Source: an uncultured Pedobacter sp.
GTDB lineage: Bacteria; Bacteroidota; Bacteroidia; Sphingobacteriales; Sphingobacteriaceae
Length of the DNA stretch: 25,896 bases
Direction of reading: 5' to 3'
NCBI RefSeq assembly: GCF_946479715.1
Contig: NZ_CAMLHF010000063.1
Span: 1-25,896 of the forward strand
The notes beneath the pieces are model-generated. The model searched no databases. It was not told the origin of the DNA and saw nothing but the letters and a program-made list of their open reading frames with translations. Positions 16,462-24,600 of this stretch are shown here, in pieces. Numbering within the stretch: the stretch's first letter is position 1; each line of letters begins with the position of its first letter. Both the position numbers and the translations under genes were made by a program.

Positions 16462-17961
16462 ATGGGATTAAAAGCGGCATTAAGTAAACCGTTTGCGGCC
16501 TTTATTGTAAAAGGTATCAATAAATGGAAAAAAAATGCAGTGGGCGCACAGAAGGAAACTTTAAGCCAACTCATTGATTCTGCAAAAGGTACGGCCTTTG
16601 GTAAGGATCATGGTTTTGCTTCTGTAAAAACATATGAAGACTTTAAAAAGGCAGTGCCTGTTAGGGATTACGAAGAATTAAGACCTTATATTGAAAGGGT
16701 AGTTGCAGGTGAACCTGATGTAATGTGGAAAGGTAAGCCCCTTTATTTTGCAAAAACATCCGGTACCACATCGGGTGTTAAATACATCCCACTTTCTAAA
16801 GAATCGGTACCCGAGCATGTTAAAGCTGCCCGTAATGCTTTACTTACTTATATTCACGAAACCGGTAACACCGCATTTGTGAATGGTAAGATGATCTTTT
16901 TGCAGGGAAGCCCTGTGCTGAGTAAAAAAAATGGAATTAATGTAGGCAGGTTATCAGGCATAGTAGCCCATCTTGTTCCGGGTTATTTACAGAGAAACCG
17001 CTTGCCTTCTTATGCCACAAATTGTATTGAAGACTGGGAGCAAAAGGTTGATGCAATAGTGGAAGAAACCATTAACGAGGATATGACCCTGATTTCGGGC
17101 ATACCGCCATGGGTACAAATGTATTTTGACAGACTTGCACAGAAGTCCGGAGGCAAAAAGATAAAGGACATTTTTAAAAACTTTAGCCTGTTCGTATATG
17201 GTGGGGTTAATTACGAACCCTATCGTGCTAAAATTGAGGAAAGCATAGGCAAGAAAATAGATACAATTGAAACTTATCCTGCCTCCGAAGGATTTATCGC
17301 TTATCAGGATAGTCAACAGGATAAAAGCTTGTTACTATTAGCAAATGCAGGCATATTTTATGAATTTATTCCTGCAGATGAGTATTATAATGATAACCCT
17401 TTAAGAGTTAGTCTGGAAGATGTAGAGCTGGAAAAGAATTATGCTTTGATACTCAACACAAATGCCGGATTGTGGGGGTATAGCATTGGAGATACGATTA
17501 AGTTTGTATCTAAAAATCCGTATAAAATATTGGTAACAGGGCGTATTAAGCATTTTATTTCGGCCTTCGGAGAACATGTAATTGGCGAAGAGGTAGAACA
17601 TGCTTTACTTACAGTAGCTAACCAGGAAGGGGTTGGTATCACAGAATTTACCGTAGCTCCCCAAGTGGAAACGCCACAGGGTGAATTGCCTTACCATGAA
17701 TGGTTTGTAGAGTTTTCTACAGCTCCAAAGGATCTTGAAGCTTTCAGTAAAAAAGTAGACGAAGCACTACAAAAGAAGAATATTTACTATTTTGACCTCA
17801 TTGAGGGAAAAATACTGCAACCACTGATCATTCGTTCTTTACAGAAGGATGCCTTTGTGAATTTTATGCGTAGCCAGGGTAAGCTTGGCGGACAGAATAA
17901 GGTTCCAAGATTATCGAACGACAGAAAGATTGCTGATAATTTAAGTAGTTTTATAAATTGA
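16462..17961 (+). CDS. GH3-family protein (acyl-adenylate/amido-synthetase-like)
   Basis: A 499-residue member of the GH3 family of adenylate-forming enzymes; plant relatives couple acyl acids to amino acids. The ATP-binding loop is intact: KTSGTTSGVKYIP (residues 98-110). It is followed by the second motif YPASEGFIAY and by the C-terminal hinge region GYSIGDTIKFVSKNPYKI and VTGRIKHFISAFGEHV. The length fits bacterial GH3 homologues, whose substrates are largely unknown. It lies nine bases after the membrane-protein gene and overlaps dxr by four bases (TTGA), so it is expressed together with isoprenoid and glycosyl-transfer genes. An acyl or amide modification of an envelope lipid is a possible role, but this is inference. 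Confidence 0.9.
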   Translation: MGLKAALSKPFAAFIVKGINKWKKNAVGAQKETLSQLIDSAKGTAFGKDHGFASVKTYEDFKKAVPVRDYEELRPYIERVVAGEPDVMWKGKPLYFAKTSGTTSGVKYIPLSKESVPEHVKAARNALLTYIHETGNTAFVNGKMIFLQGSPVLSKKNGINVGRLSGIVAHLVPGYLQRNRLPSYATNCIEDWEQKVDAIVEETINEDMTLISGIPPWVQMYFDRLAQKSGGKKIKDIFKNFSLFVYGGVNYEPYRAKIEESIGKKIDTIETYPASEGFIAYQDSQQDKSLLLLANAGIFYEFIPADEYYNDNPLRVSLEDVELEKNYALILNTNAGLWGYSIGDTIKFVSKNPYKILVTGRIKHFISAFGEHVIGEEVEHALLTVANQEGVGITEFTVAPQVETPQGELPYHEWFVEFSTAPKDLEAFSKKVDEALQKKNIYYFDLIEGKILQPLIIRSLQKDAFVNFMRSQGKLGGQNKVPRLSNDRKIADNLSSFIN

Positions 17962-19109
17962 AAAACATATCCATTTTAGGCGCAACCGGTTCAATAGGAA
18001 CACAGGCCTTAGAAGTTATTGAGGCAAATCCGGAGTTGTATAAGGTTACAGTGCTTACAGCACAGTCAAATGCTGATTTATTGATTGCCCAGGCATTAAA
18101 GTTTAAGCCTTTAATGGTTGTTATTGGCGACGAGCGTCAATACTCATCCGTAAAAGCAGCTTTATCAGCCACAGGCATCAAGGTTTTGGCGGGTGAAGCA
18201 GCATTGTGTGAAGCAGCTAGTTTAGCAGAAACAGATTTAGTACTCACTGCAATTGTAGGCTCTGCTGGCTTAAAGCCAACTATTGCTGCTATTGAAGCTA
18301 AAAAAGATATTGGCCTGGCTAATAAAGAAACACTGGTAGTTGCCGGTGATTTGATAACTAGTTTAGCAAAACAACACGGGGTAAGAATTATTCCTGTAGA
18401 TTCTGAGCATTCCGCAATTTTCCAGTGCCTGGTAGGTGAGGCAGTTGATACAATTGAAAAGATCTATTTAACCGCATCCGGTGGACCTTTTAGAGGTAAG
18501 GAGCGTGCTTTTTTAGCTAATGTAACCAAAGCCGAGGCACTTAAGCACCCCAACTGGGTAATGGGAGCAAAGATCACTATTGATTCGGCATCTTTAATGA
18601 ATAAAGGCCTTGAGGTTATTGAGGCAAAGTGGCTGTTTGATTTGAATGTAGATCAGATTGATGTGATTGTACATCCTCAATCTATCGTACACTCGCTGGT
18701 GCAGTTTAATGACGGTTCTATGAAGGCTCAGATGGGGCTTCCTGATATGAAACTACCAATTCACTATGCTTTTGCCTACCCGGGAAGAATAAGCAGCAAT
18801 TTTAAACGTTTCAACTTTATGGATTATCCGGAGCTTACGTTCTCAAAGGCTGATAGAAGTACCTTTAGAAATCTTGACCTCGCATTTGAGGCTTTACGCA
18901 GAGCAGGAAATATGCCTTGCATCATTAATGCCGCCAATGAAGTGGTGGTAAATGCCTTTTTACAAAATCAGATTGGTTTCCTGGAAATGAGCGATATAAT
19001 AGAACAATGTATGTCTGATATCAGCTTTATAGCTACACCAACTCTTAATAATTATTTAGAAACCGACCAGCATACACGTATATTTGCGGGCGAGCTGGTA
19101 ACAAAATAA
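17958..19109 (+). CDS. dxr: 1-deoxy-D-xylulose 5-phosphate reductoisomerase
   Basis: A 383-residue cytosolic enzyme that converts 1-deoxy-D-xylulose 5-phosphate to 2-C-methyl-D-erythritol 4-phosphate with NADPH, the second step of the MEP isoprenoid pathway. Motifs are complete: the nucleotide-binding GATGSIG (residues 8-14), LANKETLVVAG, the metal and substrate residues in PVDSEHSAIFQ, TASGGPFRG, HPNWVMGAKITIDSASLMNK and VHPQSIVHSLVQF. It starts with TTG, which overlaps the GH3 stop as TTGA. No other start is possible, because the GATGSIG motif begins at residue 8 and the next Met is far downstream. It is followed by rseP, a neighbour pairing common in bacteria. Confidence 0.97.
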   Translation: MKNISILGATGSIGTQALEVIEANPELYKVTVLTAQSNADLLIAQALKFKPLMVVIGDERQYSSVKAALSATGIKVLAGEAALCEAASLAETDLVLTAIVGSAGLKPTIAAIEAKKDIGLANKETLVVAGDLITSLAKQHGVRIIPVDSEHSAIFQCLVGEAVDTIEKIYLTASGGPFRGKERAFLANVTKAEALKHPNWVMGAKITIDSASLMNKGLEVIEAKWLFDLNVDQIDVIVHPQSIVHSLVQFNDGSMKAQMGLPDMKLPIHYAFAYPGRISSNFKRFNFMDYPELTFSKADRSTFRNLDLAFEALRRAGNMPCIINAANEVVVNAFLQNQIGFLEMSDIIEQCMSDISFIATPTLNNYLETDQHTRIFAGELVTK

Positions 19110-19148
19110 GTTTTTTACAGTCAAATTTAGAAACATTTAAAATCATAT

Positions 19149-20474
19149 ATGAGCGGATTGATTATGGCGGCCCAGTTACTTCTGGGATTATCGATATTAG
19201 TTATTTTACACGAATTAGGACATTTTCTTGCGGCACGTGCTTTTGGAATTAAGGTGGAGAAGTTTTACCTGTTTTTTGATGCCTGGGGTGTTAAGTTGTT
19301 TAGTTTTAAGAAGGGGGATTGTGAGTACGGTATTGGTTGGTTACCATTAGGCGGTTATGTTAAAATAGCAGGTATGATAGATGAATCTATGGATACCGAA
19401 CAAATGAATCAGCCGGCACAACCTTGGGAATTTAGATCTAAACCAGCTTGGCAACGTTTAATAGTAATGCTTGGTGGTGTTATTGTTAACATAGTTGTTG
19501 GTATCCTGATCTTCTGGATGCTTACCTTTAAATACGGCGAAACATTTATTCCAAACAGTTCTGTACAGAATGGTATTAATCCAGGAAGTATCGGTAAAGA
19601 AATCGGGCTTCAAAAAGGTGATAAGGTAATTGCGGTTAATGGAAACAAGGTAATTCGTTTTGATGAGTTGATCAGTTCGAAAGTTTTGCTTGGAAATACA
19701 AATTTAACGGTTATCCGTGGAGATAGAACTTTAGATATTAAAGTGCCTGAGAATATCTTAAATAAGGTTTCTGATTTAGGAATTGAAGCGTTTATTAGCA
19801 GGGCACCCTTATTAACTTCTACAGTTGATAGCGTGTTTGGCAATGCACTCAAAGCAGGATTAAAAAAAGGTGATAGAATTGTTGCTGTAAATAATACACC
19901 TGTTCGATTTAATGCAGATGTTAGAGATGAACTTCAGAAGCACAAGAAAAAACCAGTATCTTTTATAATTAATCGTGGTACTGAAAAGTTAACTTATAGT
20001 ATCCCTGTCGACAGTGCCGGAACTATTGGTATTGGATTTAACATAGATGAGATAAAACAACAAACAATTAATTATAGTCTGTTTGCAGCTCTTCCAATAG
20101 GAGCAAATCAGGCATGGAAAACTTTTAGTGATAATGCTAAAGGAATCTGGAAAGTAGTTACAGGTAAAATTCAGGCAAACAAAGCATTTTCGGGTCCCGT
20201 AGAGATCGCGCGTAAAGTTTATGGCGGAGAGTGGATCTGGATGAGATTCTGGGCTTCTACAGGCTTTATTTCGATTGCTTTGGCATTTATGAACCTGTTG
20301 CCTATACCAGCTTTGGATGGAGGACACGTTGTATTCCTTATTGTAGAGATGATCAAAGGAAAACCTCTTGGTGATAAATTTATGGAGCGTGCCCAGATAG
20401 TTGGTTTTGTTCTGTTGCTATCATTGATGGTTTTTGTGCTCGGCAACGACATATTTAAGGCTATAATGCATTAA
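19149..20474 (+). CDS. rseP: RIP metalloprotease RseP (site-2 protease)
   Basis: A 441-residue intramembrane zinc metalloprotease that cuts membrane-embedded substrates such as truncated anti-sigma factors. The zinc motif HELGH lies at residues 21-25 in the first transmembrane helix, and the matching NLLPIPALDGGH motif lies in the C-terminal membrane region. Two PDZ-like domains lie between them (about 115-200 and 215-290; LQKGDKVIAVNG and LKKGDRIVAVNN). Another helix closes the protein (VGFVLLLSLMVFVLGN). A role in processing the FecR-like anti-sigma factor at 809-1963 is plausible but cannot be shown here. It is 39 bases from dxr and 6 bases from hscB. Confidence 0.95.
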   Translation: MSGLIMAAQLLLGLSILVILHELGHFLAARAFGIKVEKFYLFFDAWGVKLFSFKKGDCEYGIGWLPLGGYVKIAGMIDESMDTEQMNQPAQPWEFRSKPAWQRLIVMLGGVIVNIVVGILIFWMLTFKYGETFIPNSSVQNGINPGSIGKEIGLQKGDKVIAVNGNKVIRFDELISSKVLLGNTNLTVIRGDRTLDIKVPENILNKVSDLGIEAFISRAPLLTSTVDSVFGNALKAGLKKGDRIVAVNNTPVRFNADVRDELQKHKKKPVSFIINRGTEKLTYSIPVDSAGTIGIGFNIDEIKQQTINYSLFAALPIGANQAWKTFSDNAKGIWKVVTGKIQANKAFSGPVEIARKVYGGEWIWMRFWASTGFISIALAFMNLLPIPALDGGHVVFLIVEMIKGKPLGDKFMERAQIVGFVLLLSLMVFVLGNDIFKAIMH

Positions 20475-20480
20475 ACCCTT

Positions 20481-21014
20481 ATGACAGACTATTTTGCATT
20501 TTATGGCTTACCATTAAGCTTTAATCCTGATGTGGCCCTTGTAAAGCAAAAGTTTTATGAGTTTAGCAAAAAGTATCATCCTGATTTTTATATTAATGAT
20601 AGTGATGAGAAACAGGCTGAAGTATTGGAATTAAGTACGGTAAATAATAAAGCATATCAGGTTCTGAGTGATCCGCAGAAACGATTACATTATGTTCTGG
20701 AATTAAAAGGCTTGTTAAAGGAAGGTGAGAACTATGTTCTGCCCCAAAGTTTTTTAATGGATATGATGGATATCAATGAGGCACTGATGGATCTGCAATT
20801 TGATCCCGACCCTGTGAAGTTGGCAAGTCTAAAGGACGATGTTAATGGAGTAGAGAAGGGACTGTCGGATGAAATTTTATCACTTACAACTTCATTTGAA
20901 GATCAGAGCTCAACGGAACAGGATAAAACGCTTATTGCAATAAAGGACTTGTATTATCGTACTAAGTATTTGTTAAGACTTAGAGAAAGTATTGCTAAAG
21001 CTACCAATTTATAA
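20481..21014 (+). CDS. hscB: HscB-like J-domain co-chaperone
   Basis: A 177-residue J-protein of the HscB type. The J-domain is at the N-terminus (DYFAFYGLPLSFNPD...), with the His-Pro-Asp motif at residues 33-35 (KKYHPDFY). The C-terminal region (LPQSFLMDMMDINEALMDL) is the HscB substrate-binding helical domain. HscB normally delivers IscU to HscA during iron-sulfur cluster assembly, but no isc, hscA or ferredoxin gene is next to it. It is the last gene of the rseP run and is followed by a hairpin at 21031-21064. Confidence 0.85.
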   Translation: MTDYFAFYGLPLSFNPDVALVKQKFYEFSKKYHPDFYINDSDEKQAEVLELSTVNNKAYQVLSDPQKRLHYVLELKGLLKEGENYVLPQSFLMDMMDINEALMDLQFDPDPVKLASLKDDVNGVEKGLSDEILSLTTSFEDQSSTEQDKTLIAIKDLYYRTKYLLRLRESIAKATNL

Positions 21015-21030
21015 GGCCGGCTGTTAAATC

Positions 21031-21064
21031 ATTGTAAAAAAGTAAAATGCTACTTTTTTACAAT
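21031..21064. terminator. Perfect 14-bp hairpin after hscB (terminator or operator)
   Basis: ATTGTAAAAAAGTA (21031-21044) is perfectly repeated inverted at 21051-21064 around the loop AAATGC. It starts 16 bases after the hscB stop and ends 12 bases before the -7 element of the next gene. The stem is A+T-rich and lacks a trailing T-run, so it is a weak terminator by classical rules. Its overlap with the -33 region of the DUF3817 promoter also allows a regulator site. Confidence 0.6.
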
Positions 21065-21075
21065 GATTGTTTGGA

Positions 21076-21083
21076 TACCTTTG
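21076..21083 (+). promoter_or_regulatory. -7 promoter element (TACCTTTG) for the DUF3817 gene
   Basis: An exact TAnnTTTG match ending 16 bases before the ATG at 21100. The -33 region (about 21052-21058) is a T-run within the right arm of the hairpin rather than a clear TTG. Confidence 0.55.
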
Positions 21084-21099
21084 CCGCAAATCCATATAT

Positions 21100-21399
21100 A
21101 TGAACACATTATCCATTTTTAGAAAAGTTGCCGTTGCTGAGGGAATTTCTTACATCTTGCTGGTATTTATTGCTATGCCCCTAAAGTATTGGGCCGATAT
21201 GCCTTTGGCTGTTAAATATACAGGTTGGGCTCATGGCCTTTTATTTGTGCTGTACATTGTTTTTTTAATTATGGCATGGCAAGAGTATAAATGGAGCTTT
21301 AAAAAGGTGGTACTCATAGGGTTTGCATCATTAGTGCCATTTGCCCCTTTTTGGGTAGATAAAAAACTTAAAGAAGATAATTTAAATAAGTCTTGGTAA
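21100..21399 (+). CDS. DUF3817-family small membrane protein
   Basis: A 99-residue integral membrane protein with about three hydrophobic helices: GISYILLVFIAMPLKYWADM, GLLFVLYIVFLIMAW and VVLIGFASLVPFAPFWV. The AEGISYILL...MPLKYWA and GWAHGLLFVLY features fit DUF3817 (YdzA-like), a widespread family of unknown function; some members are fused to or near transporters. ATG 21100 is preferred to an earlier in-frame TTG at 21067, because the latter lies upstream of the -7 element. Its stop is inside the promoter of the tRNA gene. Confidence 0.82.
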   Translation: MNTLSIFRKVAVAEGISYILLVFIAMPLKYWADMPLAVKYTGWAHGLLFVLYIVFLIMAWQEYKWSFKKVVLIGFASLVPFAPFWVDKKLKEDNLNKSW

Positions 21400-21423
21400 T
21401 TAGTTATTCAATTAATACATTTG
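21393..21423 (+). promoter_or_regulatory. Complete Bacteroidota promoter for tRNA-Leu
   Basis: TTG at 21393-21395 (-33) and TACATTTG at 21416-21423 (-7, exact TAnnTTTG) are separated by 20 bases, within the 17-23 range known for the Bacteroidota housekeeping sigma factor. The tRNA begins 21 bases after the -7 element. The -33 part overlaps the end of the DUF3817 gene. It is the best-formed promoter in the window. Confidence 0.7.
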
Positions 21424-21444
21424 CATCCCGCTGAATAAGCAAAT

Positions 21445-21524
21445 GCCCAGCTGGCGGAATTGGTAGACGCGCTGGTCTCAAACACCTGTGGGAAACCGTG
21501 CCGGTTCGACTCCGGCGCTGGGTA
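21445..21524 (+). tRNA. tRNA-Leu (anticodon CAA)
   Basis: The acceptor arm GCCCAGC pairs with GCTGGGT (one G-U at the end). The D-arm GCGGAATTGGTAGACGC is typical of leucine tRNAs. The anticodon stem-loop CTGGT-CTCAAAC-ACCTG places CAA at 34-36 after T33, with one T-T mismatch in the stem. A variable arm containing GGGAAACC follows, then a T-arm GCCGG-TTCGACT-CCGGC. The discriminator is A and CCA is not encoded. It reads UUG codons. Confidence 0.9.
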
Positions 21525-21525
21525 C

Positions 21526-21560
21526 AAACCCCTCTCTAAAGCACTTAGAGAGGGGTTTTT
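21526..21560 (+). terminator. Intrinsic terminator after tRNA-Leu
   Basis: Perfect 14-base arms, AAACCCCTCTCTAA and TTAGAGAGGGGTTT, around a five-base loop (AGCAC), followed by further T residues. It starts two bases after the tRNA and is a classical strong Rho-independent terminator. Confidence 0.92.
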
Positions 21561-22732
<1,172 letters not shown>

Positions 22733-22744
22733 AAACGAACAGCA

Positions 22745-23482
22745 ATGCAAAATATTAAAGGGAAAGTTGTAGTCATTACAGGTGCAAGCAGCGGAATGGG
22801 CAAAGCCATTGCAATAGAATTAGCAAAAAACGGTGCCAAGGTTGTTTTGGGTGCAAGACGAACAGAACAATTGCAACACATTGTTGACGAAATTAAAAGC
22901 AAAGGTGGTGAAGCCACCTTTGCTCAAATTGACGTGAAGAATAAAGCCGATTTAGTTCGCTTGGTAAATGAAGCAGTAGAGCAATACGGAAAATTAGATG
23001 TCATTGTAAACAACGCAGGTGTCAGCCAATTAAGCCGCATTGACGAATTGGATATTGACGGTTGGGAAGAAATGATCGACATTAACCTAAAAGGCGTTTT
23101 GTATGGAATGGCTGCTGCAATTCCTATTTTCAAACAACAACGATCGGGACATATCGTGAATATCATTTCAACGGCAGGAATTAAGATTGTGCCCATGCAG
23201 GGCGTTTATGCAGGAACTAAAAATGCCATTCGCACTATTGCAGAAGCGTTTCGTCAGGAATCAGATGGAAACATACGCATTACAGGCATTTCGCCGGGAT
23301 TTGTGAAAACAGATTTTGCAAACAACATAAAAAACGAAGAAATGAAAACAACTGTTATAAAAGGAATGGAACAGATTGCCATAGATCCCATAGCCATTGC
23401 CAATGCTGTAATTTATGCAATAAGCCAACCTAACGATGTTGAAATTGGCGATATTGTTATTCGTCCGTCAAAACAAAATTGA
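22745..23482 (+). CDS. Short-chain dehydrogenase/reductase (SDR, classical)
   Basis: A 245-residue classical SDR that would oxidise or reduce an alcohol/ketone with NAD(P)(H). The cofactor motif TGASSGMG lies at residues 12-19. Arg38 and Arg39 after the second strand (LGARR) favour NADP. NNAG is at 89-92. The catalytic residues are Ser142, Tyr155 and Lys159 (YAGTK). SPGFVKTDF follows the active site. It lies between the aldo/keto reductase and the AraC gene, with gaps of 12 and 19 bases, so the three are probably one transcript. The substrate cannot be predicted. Confidence 0.94.
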   Translation: MQNIKGKVVVITGASSGMGKAIAIELAKNGAKVVLGARRTEQLQHIVDEIKSKGGEATFAQIDVKNKADLVRLVNEAVEQYGKLDVIVNNAGVSQLSRIDELDIDGWEEMIDINLKGVLYGMAAAIPIFKQQRSGHIVNIISTAGIKIVPMQGVYAGTKNAIRTIAEAFRQESDGNIRITGISPGFVKTDFANNIKNEEMKTTVIKGMEQIAIDPIAIANAVIYAISQPNDVEIGDIVIRPSKQN

Positions 23483-23501
23483 TTAAATTCGTAAACGAAA
23501 A

Positions 23502-24416
23502 ATGCAACAACAATCTAACATCAATCACATTAAAAGTATATCGCAATTGGTGCGGGTATTAGGATTTTCTGCGCCATTGCACCCACTGATTGCATTGGTT
23601 GACTATAATAATGTTTCGATTGAAATGTTTCCAAAAGGGCAAAAAATAAGTCTTGATTTCTACAAAATTTCCTTTAAGCCTACATTCACAGGACACATAA
23701 AATACGGACAGGGATATTACGATTTTGAAGAAGGCGGATTAGCATTTTTGAAGCCAAAGCAAATCGTTTTTTCACCAGAAGAAGCAGAAAGCTATGAGGG
23801 GATCGCTTTGTATTTCCATCCGGACTTTATCCGAAATTATCCGTTAGGAAAAACAATAAATCAGTATGGCTTTTTCTCTTATGATGTTTCAGAAGCCTTA
23901 TTTTTATCGGCAAAAGAAAAAGAAGTTATAGCCAATTTATTTGCTACAATAGCCGATGAGTTAGACAACAACATTGACCACTTCAGCCAAGATGTTTTGG
24001 TGTCGCAAATAGAATTGTTATTGAATTACAGTAACCGTTATTACAACAGGCAATTTATTACGAGAAAAGCAATTAATCACGACATCATAACTTCTTTGGA
24101 CAAACTTTTAAACAGTTATTTTGAAGAAGAAAACAGTCTGAAAAACGGCTTACCGTCCGTAAAATATATCAGTACAGAATTAAAGCTATCGCAACGCTAT
24201 TTGAGTGACATGTTGAGTTCATTGACAGGGCTAAACACACAACAATATATTCAGAACGCAATCATAGAAAAAGCTAAAGAAAAATTATCAACTACAAATC
24301 TTTCCGTTTCGGAAATTGCTTACGAATTGGGCTTTGAACATTCACAATCGTTTAGCAAACTTTTCAAGACAAAGACAAATGTTTCGCCTTTGGAGTTCAG
24401 ACATTCGTTTAATTAA
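23502..24416 (+). CDS. AraC-family transcriptional regulator
   Basis: A 304-residue regulator. The N-terminal cupin-like sensor part (about 1-170) contains the FKPTFTGHIKYGQGYYDFEEGG and FLKPKQIVFSPEE stretches seen in AraC proteins of Bacteroidota. The C-terminal DNA-binding domain carries both helix-turn-helix units: STELKLSQRYLSDMLSSLTG and SVSEIAYELGFEHSQSFSKL, then FKTKTNVSPLEFRHSF, the normal end of the family. It probably controls the AKR and SDR genes that precede it in the same direction; no operator could be identified with confidence. After its TAA the same frame stays open for another 53 codons that belong to a different, broken gene. Confidence 0.93.
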   Translation: MQQQSNINHIKSISQLVRVLGFSAPLHPLIALVDYNNVSIEMFPKGQKISLDFYKISFKPTFTGHIKYGQGYYDFEEGGLAFLKPKQIVFSPEEAESYEGIALYFHPDFIRNYPLGKTINQYGFFSYDVSEALFLSAKEKEVIANLFATIADELDNNIDHFSQDVLVSQIELLLNYSNRYYNRQFITRKAINHDIITSLDKLLNSYFEEENSLKNGLPSVKYISTELKLSQRYLSDMLSSLTGLNTQQYIQNAIIEKAKEKLSTTNLSVSEIAYELGFEHSQSFSKLFKTKTNVSPLEFRHSFN

Positions 24417-24578
24417 AAAAATGAAGATTTTATAGGTTCGATCCAACGAGGTACTTTCGTTTCCCAGAGAGGACATTTCAGCCACCAGACATACTATTTA
24501 CAAAGTTTACAATTTTATTTACAATCCAAATTCCTCAAGCCGAAAGATATCAAAGTAGATTCGCTGAATCAATTCTAA
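24417..24578 (+). pseudogene. 3' remnant of an unidentified gene
   Basis: Between the AraC stop (24414-24416) and the next gene is a 53-codon open stretch ending in TAA (24576-24578), with no usable start. It reads like real protein: IQRGTFVSQRGHFSHQTYYL, then QSLQFYLQSKFL and KPKDIKVDSLNQF. It has balanced composition and aromatic-rich alternation, unlike random A+T-rich intergenic DNA. It is probably the C-terminal end of a gene whose front was lost by deletion or recombination joining it to the AraC gene. I do not recognise the family. Alternative: a chance open frame of this length, which is possible. Confidence 0.45.
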
Positions 24579-24600
24579 TAGGATCAATAAATAAAAAATT

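Noticed and set aside
24435..24454. GGTTCGATCC...GGTAC, similar to the T-arm end of tRNA-Leu (21503-21525), considered as an attachment-site copy
   Set aside because: Identity is limited to GGTTCGA and GGTAC, with mismatches between them, and it lies inside a protein-like frame. It is too weak to call an att site.
24414..24578. Read-through or frameshift extension of AraC by 53 residues
   Set aside because: AraC already ends at the normal family C-terminus (SPLEFRHSF) and the TAA is clean. A separate gene remnant explains the open frame better.
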